Below, in pieces: positions 58,347 to 64,000 of a DNA stretch of 64,000 bases. The DNA lies in the NCBI GenBank assembly GCA_951812925.1, contig OX638372.1, forward strand, positions 54,806,028-54,870,027, read 5' to 3'. Origin of the DNA: Calliopum simillimum (lineage: Eukaryota > Arthropoda > Insecta > Diptera > Lauxaniidae). Below the pieces are notes generated by a model, which saw only the letters and a program-made list of their open reading frames with translations, did no database searches and had not been told where the DNA came from. Position 1 is the first letter of the stretch. The number at the start of each line of letters is the position of its first letter. A program made the translations under genes and the position numbers.

Positions 58347-59105
58347 TAGGGTGTAACAATAAGGTAACGGAGCTTTTGGGAGGTAATAGCGGAGGCCTAG
58401 ACTAACAAAAAATTTTCACCTGGAAGGAAGGGGGCGGTCTAAAATGTACCCCTGAAAAGTTATAGAGAAAAAACAGATTTTCTGACGAGATTTGCTAAAA
58501 AAATGTTCTTGGGTCACCCTAACGTTTTAGGAAATTTTTTTATGGGAAGCTTTGAGCTTATTGCATGCGCTTTATAAAAGTGTATTAGATTTATAGGGCT
58601 TAAAAAGATTTCTCAAAGCTCTAGGCCTTAAAAGGATTCTAATACTTTTTATCGTGTGACTAACCATTTTCATCAAAAAGCTTCTTTAATGAAAATTAAT
58701 TGAAAACACACGGATTACGGAACAGACCTGTATTTTCCTATTTTTTTTGACTTTGGTGGCCATTTTAGCATTAAAAAGGTCTTTTATTTTTTTTTTTGGA
58801 TCCTCGTTGAATTTCCTTTAATTCCGTGGTACATTTATCTTAAAATACTTTTATGATGCACTTTACCTACCGGAGACTTCAAACGGATTATGTTGCTTCT
58901 TTTTTAATTCAAAGGTATCTTACGAAAAAAGTGTATAAGTCGACTCTAAATAAAAGTTTTAACAGTTCAAATTGTGTATTTTAATACAGCTGTCACTTGG
59001 TGTAAATTCCATTTGAACCGATTAAGCGATCTTCGATAAATTGCTATTTAATAAATACTTTTGTATCAGGGCAATCCAAAACTAAAATTTTATAGCCTAA
59101 GTTAT
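58347..59105. mobile_element. Dispersed element, family M copy 2, with family N fragment
   Basis: Starts TAGGGTGTAACAATAAGG and shares GACTAACAAAAAATT, GGTCTAAAATGTA and TGGGTCACCCTAACG with 41371-41842. A family N arm (CACACGGATTACGGAACAGA) lies inside at about 58708. Confidence 0.55.
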
Positions 59106-59203
59106 CCCCTTAATATAAATGCCACGTGGTGGAAGTAAGTAAGTTCGCAACGCAATAATAATAATAATAAGTTCCAGAAAGCCTTCAAGAAAATGCTATT
59201 TAT

Positions 59204-59566
59204 ACAGCCGAGTTCCGTAATCCGCGTGGTTTCAATTACTTTTCATTTAGAAGGCTTTTTGATGAAAATAGTGAGTCACACGATAAAAAGTATTAGAATC
59301 TTTTTTGTGGAAATTTAAATGTTCTACAAATAATATTGATTAGTATTTACTGTTTCGGAAATATTCGATAATGTCGAATTTACCGACTTTTTGAAGAATA
59401 TTTCCTAAACGGTTACATTTACGTTAATGCAAATCAATATTATTTGTAGAGCCTGTTATTCTCGACAAAAATGATTCTGATGCTTTCTATCGTGTGACTT
59501 ACCATTTTCATCAAAAAGCTTTCTAAATGAAAAGTAATTGAAACCACACGGATTACGGAACAGGCT
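59204..59566. mobile_element. Foldback N
   Basis: GTTCCGTAATCCGCGTGG and its mirror CCACACGGATTACGGAAC enclose arms with GAGTCACACGATAAAAAGTA and the mirrored TATCGTGTGACTTACC. Single arms recur at 58640-58730 and 60463-60550. Confidence 0.75.
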
Positions 59567-59824
59567 TGATAAACTATTTTTGTATGAAAACCACCCTAGA
59601 TATCAACCCTGAATAAAACTTATATAGCCTTTGTATTGCCTGATAATATAAAGATGATGTACCATAGTGTAAATTTCATGTGATTTCATCGATTATGCAG
59701 TCTTTGAAAAAATGCGACTAAAAAAATATTTTTGTGTGAGGGCCACCCTTAATGTGCACCATAATTAAATTTTTTTTCCTTAACCATCTCAGTATTATGG
59801 CAAAGAAACTAAAAAATTATTCAA

Positions 59825-60415
59825 ATCTGTTGACCATTGTGCCGCGTCTGGATTGAAATAGATTCAAATTTTAACAATCCATTCTGATACAGAATTGTGT
59901 ACCAGATTTCTCGGATAGATTTGGATTAAAAATCGGATTAGTCCATTTAAATCCAGGGAATATGGATTGCTACGAAGGATTCAAACGTGTGAAAAAGACG
60001 CAATCTATTTATCTATCTGAATCCATATTTTGATCCAGAATTGCGTACCTTAAATTCAAGATAGATTTGGATTCAGAATTAAAGTCCATCTCCGATCCAT
60101 TTGAGGCCTTTTCAATCCAAGTAAGCACTTAGGAAAAAAGCGCGATCAATGTCAATCCAGTCTAATCCATTTTTATCTAACTGCAATTATTTAAGTTTAT
60201 GTAAACCTTTTTTGTCACTGCACTTTATAAACATCAAGCAAATGTCATTTTTAAAGTTAAAACATTGCTCGAATGATAAGTTAATTTTTTATATTCCAAA
60301 TCCATTTCAATCCATACAATCCATTAGATTATAATGGATTGGTATTCAATCCAGAGGTTTCGTGGTCTGGATTGTATGGATCCAAATAGATTCAAAGGGA
60401 TACTTTCCATTTTCG
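59825..60415. repeat. Repeat rich in GGATT / AATCC in both orientations
   Basis: The words ATTTGGATT, AATCCATTT and AATCCA recur many times in both orientations, with GTCTGGATTG near both edges. It is probably an old element with internal short repeats. No gene. Confidence 0.5.
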
Positions 60416-60617
60416 GATTTTACATACAAGCACACAGCTATTGATTTTTATATGCAGGCCTGTTCCGCAATCCGCGTGGTTTCAATTACTTTTCACTTAG
60501 GAGGCTTTTTGATGAAAATGGTGAGTCACACGATAAAAAGTATCTCTTTCTTTTTTTGGAGAATTACAGGTTCTATAAATAATATTGTTTTATATTTACG
60601 AAAAAGTATATATTAGA

Positions 60618-61121
60618 AGATATAGCTTCTTAAATTGCCGATTATTTGAATCGTTAAAAAGTAGGCGTGGCATTATCCGATCACGCCCACTTTTTGGTCA
60701 GCGGATGATAATTATGTGGAGCACCTACCTATCAAATTTCATTGAAATAGCTCGTATATTTTAGGAGATATAGTGTTTTAAAGTGCCGATTCTTTGAATC
60801 GTTAAAAAGTAGGCGTGGCATTGTCCGATCACGCCCACTTTTTGGTCAGCGGATGGTAATTATGTGGTGCACCTACCTATCAAATTTCATCGAAATAGCT
60901 TCTATATTTTGAGAGATATAGCGTTTTAAAGTGCCGATTCTTTGAATCATTAAAAAGTAGGCGTGGCATTGTCCGATTACGCCCACTTTTTGGTCAGCGG
61001 ATGATAATTATGTGGAGCACCTACCTACCAAATTTCATGGAAATAGCGTCCATAGTTTTCGAGATATAACGTGTTAAATTTTTTTTCGATCAATCGTTAA
61101 ATAGTGGGCGTGGCATATCCG
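60618..61121. repeat. Tandem array, 148-bp units with GGCGTGGC...CACGCCC
   Basis: About 3.5 units start at 60640, 60788, 60936 and 61088. Each carries AAAAAGTAGGCGTGGCATT and ATCACGCCCACTTTTTGGTC, which pair as a small hairpin, followed by CACCTACCTATCAAATTTCA. Confidence 0.85.
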
Positions 61122-61137
61122 TACTATCTCAAATGGG

Positions 61138-61370
61138 GTACGAAAAGTACGAGGTACGAAAAGTACGAAGTTCGAGGTACGAAAAGTACGAAGTACGAGG
61201 TACGAAAAGTACGAGGTACGAAGTTCGTATCAAAGGTACGAACTTTACCAAATTCACGTACCTGTGCGAACCTCAAATTCACGTGTTTTGGGTGTACGTG
61301 ATTTCGTACACCTGTTCGTGAATTCACGTACTCACGTGTAGTACGAATTCACGTGATCCGACAGCTCTAG
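61138..61370. repeat. GTACGA array followed by mirrored CACGTA/CGTAC words
   Basis: GTACGAGGTACGAAAAGTAC-type repeats run to about 61240. They then give way to TTCACGTACC, AATTCACGTG and TTCACGTACTCACGTG. The open frames on both strands (Lys-Tyr-Glu-Val strings) are repeat artefacts. It ends about 170 bp before the likely eas start site. Confidence 0.75.
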
Positions 61371-61529
61371 TATATATAGGAAATTTTTTCTGCTCTGGAC
61401 AACTTTTTGGACAACTCTCGGTAATTTTCGATGGCAGCCCTGTGTACATCAAAATGGAATGATATGGCATTGGGGTCTACGTCAAACGTCAAACTGTTCG
61501 CTTTAAAAACTTGAATCCCACAGCGAAAT

Positions 61530-61989
61530 AATTCAGTTTTCAGTTAGCGAAGTTCTCTTGAAGTGGTTAGTAGTGGTGAAATTTTGCTGTCAGTTTTTAT
61601 TGTTTTGTTTTAAATGAAATAAATGTTATTTTAAAAGAAAGTTGTAACAAAACTCATCATCTAAATAATAGAAAGAGTATCGTAATTAGAATCAATTTCA
61701 TTAATTTGTCACAGTTTTCTTATAAAGAAACTAAGGCAAAGTTCTTAAATGAGAAATCGATAAAAATAGAACTGAATAAAAAAAGAATTACAACCAAACG
61801 GCCGAAGTGAGGTCTCTTTACTGATAAAAAAAAATTGTGCATAGCGAAATTTAAATTTATAACGCTAAACACGCCGACAAAGAAAGGGCAATAGACGCAT
61901 TTATTATAAACTAAGAATCTTCCAATTTACCTCAAACAAAATATAAACATACGAATTTATTAAATTGGTAAATTATTTTGATTTGTATT
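61530..61989 (+). promoter_or_regulatory. eas: Likely eas promoter and 5' UTR
   Basis: ATTCAGTTTTCAGTTAGCG at about 61542 contains two TCAGTT initiator-like words. The following 440 bp are non-repetitive and have no long frames until the eas ATG. No TATA box was seen at the right distance. The start site is inferred. Confidence 0.4.
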
Positions 61990-62223
61990 ATGGGAACAGA
62001 AACAAAATTGAGAAACTACACAGAAAATACCCCAAATGCAAGTGATCCAAATTCAAAGGCAGTAGGTGGTTTTTCTGCTGGACAATTCAATTGTAGTGAT
62101 TCAAAGTCGGCGAAAATTCCCTATGTACCGATTCATGTTGATGAGCACAATGTCATCGAAGGTGCCAAAGAAATTTTGAGTGTTATTCGTCCACAATGGG
62201 ATCTTAAGGATGTTGAATTTAAG
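61990..62223 (+). CDS. eas: easily shocked (ethanolamine kinase), first coding exon, partial gene
   Basis: ATG at 61990 opens MGTETKLRNYTENT; the exon runs 78 codons and ends EFK at the donor TTTAAG|GTAATG (phase 0). The start MGTETK and the block VIEGAKEILSVIRPQWDLKD match my recall of Drosophila Eas, where the next exon begins the choline/ethanolamine kinase fold with the FTDGITNKL loop. Eas phosphorylates ethanolamine in the cytosol, the first step of the CDP-ethanolamine route to phosphatidylethanolamine; loss causes bang sensitivity in Drosophila. The low-complexity N-terminal region differs between species. The catalytic exons lie beyond the window. Confidence 0.88.
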
Positions 62224-64000
62224 GTAATGTTTTGAAATGTTTTCTCATTATTATTATTATTTTTTTTTTTTTTTTGAAGGAATTAATGATAAAAAATTGT
62301 GTCATCAAAAAATTTCGTTCGGGTCTAGTTTCAGAGATAGTACCAGGAGACCGATCCCTGCTCGGTCGGCAATCTAATGCTATTCGTATCTTTTCGGCTC
62401 AAATGTTCATGCTTTCGAAATGATAAATTCTCCAATTGAAAATAACAATAAGAAAAAATTCGAATAATATCGAACGATATCGAAAAAAATATAAAAAGAT
62501 CAAAATATATGTTTTCTGATGAAAATTTTCAAATAGTCCTATAGAACCCCTGATATATCAATAATAGTCTCTTTAACAACACAAACGATTGACACTGTAT
62601 TTGTCGAAATCGGCTTAGTAGCTTTTTATGATAAAGTGAAAATTTCATTTTCAAATGACAATCTCACATCCAACCTCAGCTCCCATCCAATCTCTCATAT
62701 ATAGTAGATCACAGATTTCACAAATGACATCATTTAACTTACTTGTATGGGACGTACCATGCCCGCTTATGATATTTTGAGTACTTTTAGCTCAGAGCAA
62801 CTTTAATTTTTGCATAAACCTTTGTCTTGATGGCGTAAAAATTAGGTTAAATACAGGATTTCTACTCCAACATAAAACTTTTCCACATCAAATTGATCTT
62901 TTTCAAATTCAATTTCAAATTTTTCCAAATCAAAATAATTTTTTTCTAAATTCCTTCCGTTTTTCCAAATGTTTCCAAAACCTTTTCAAATCAATTAAAA
63001 CTATTCCCAAATCAAAGTAAACTTTTTAAAAAGTTGTTACAAAAATTTCTTATAAATGCTACGTATTGTTGGATATTAAATTACACATATAATTTTTTAA
63101 ATTGTAATAACTCTCAAACATGCAAGGAAAATAAAGTATTTTGAGAAATATCTCCAAATCTGTAAATGGCACACTAAAAAGTAATATAAGTTTTGTGAAA
63201 TTTCGCTGTGAAGGTAACCATTAGCGAGTTTTTTGCAAAAAACAGATTTTCACGACCTTTGAACTTGAATATCTTGACACTCTGGCATGAGATTGTAAAC
63301 ATCTCCTTAGAAATCGGCAAAAAAATTTATAAAAAAGTTAATCTTTATAACTTTAATTGGGCAATTTGCCCCATATTTTTATTTGTCTAGAATAATTTGC
63401 TTATAGAATATAAATTAATTAATGTATCTATGATTGATCAGCTTCAGTTTGTCTATCTAATGTTGTTAAGTCCAAAAGTAAGGTCATGGCAAAACCTAGA
63501 TCATACAAGCAAAACTGCTTTCTATAACCCAGTTTAAAAATGATTTATGTATAAAAAAATGTTTTTGCAAAATTAAATCAAGATTGCAACTATTTTGGCG
63601 AAATAAAAGCACTAAAATATTTAAAGTTATGTACAACTTGTATCACTATACAGTATTTTTCCATTGGCCATATCTCCTTAGTTTATGCTTCAAATTATGC
63701 TGTTGATCACTAATTTTACATACAGTTGATTTTATATGTTCTGATTGCATTCCAGGTAGTTCAACAAACACTTGTCACGCCTAACAACATGTTAATTTCA
63801 TTTACTATGCTAATCAATTTTCAAAATTATTACTTCATATACATACTATATACGTATGTCTTATGTCTCATTAACAGTTTTACTTTGCATTTCAAAAAAA
63901 TAGCAACTAAAACGATGATAGCCTAAGAGCATTACTCTCTAACTTGCGTTATGACAGGTTATCAGGTTATCTTGCCAACAAGCGAACTAATTTGATAACG
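62224..64000 (+). other. eas: First intron of eas (continues beyond window)
   Basis: Begins GTAATG; no acceptor followed by a kinase-like frame was found before the window end. It contains a TTTTTCCAAATCAAA-type degenerate tandem stretch (62872-63020) and a diverged family B half (63040-63320, with TTAGCGAGTTTTTTGC and TTTTCACGACCTTTGA). Confidence 0.6.

Noticed and set aside
61104..61327. Open frames on both strands rich in Lys-Tyr-Glu-Val or Tyr-Phe-Val-Pro
   Set aside because: Products of the GTACGA array.
1..64000. tRNA, rRNA or CRISPR structures
   Set aside because: No cloverleaf with A/B boxes, no rRNA-like GC-rich block and no regularly spaced identical repeats with unique spacers were found by eye.

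Overview
The window is AT-rich nuclear DNA of a fly. It has short in-frame introns with GT/AG ends, very long transposon-filled introns, mariner, Tc1, hAT-like and RTE relics, and three genes whose proteins read like dipteran orthologues. I infer a cyclorrhaphan dipteran, most likely an acalyptrate such as a tephritid; the species cannot be fixed from the sequence. No tRNA, rRNA or CRISPR array was seen.

Layout. (1) 1-7.5 kb: a decayed Tc1-like element, small foldback elements, a possible small unrecognised spliced gene (2825-3913, +), a small unrecognised ORF inside its intron (3386-3616, -), a frame-broken coding relic (4845-5330, -) and a 1.9 kb palindrome. (2) 7.9-8.7 kb: a complete three-exon B9D1 gene on the minus strand, coding a ciliary transition-zone protein. 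(3) 8.9-20.7 kb: intergenic, almost entirely nested inverted-repeat elements. (4) 20.8-54.4 kb: the complete domeless (dome) gene on the plus strand, the JAK/STAT cytokine receptor. It has 13 coding exons and 1278 residues spread over 33.5 kb. The start codon and first 11 residues lie on a 35-nt coding exon about 13 kb upstream of the second exon. Introns 1, 2, 4, 6, 9, 10 and 11 carry mariner, Tc1, hAT-like, RTE and foldback insertions. (5) 54.4-61.5 kb: intergenic, with tandem arrays carrying a GGCGTGGC motif and further foldbacks. (6) 61.5 kb to the end: promoter region, 5' UTR and first coding exon of easily shocked (eas, ethanolamine kinase), plus strand; the rest of that gene lies beyond the window.

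The three genes have unrelated jobs: cilium assembly, Upd/JAK/STAT signalling and phosphatidylethanolamine synthesis. The most unusual material is the transposon layer. It includes three-level nests of foldback elements, an hAT-like foldback whose empty target site is present elsewhere in the same window, a 236-bp element made of the two ends of an RTE-type LINE with perfect 14-bp target duplications, and inverted-duplicate Tc1 and palindromic elements.
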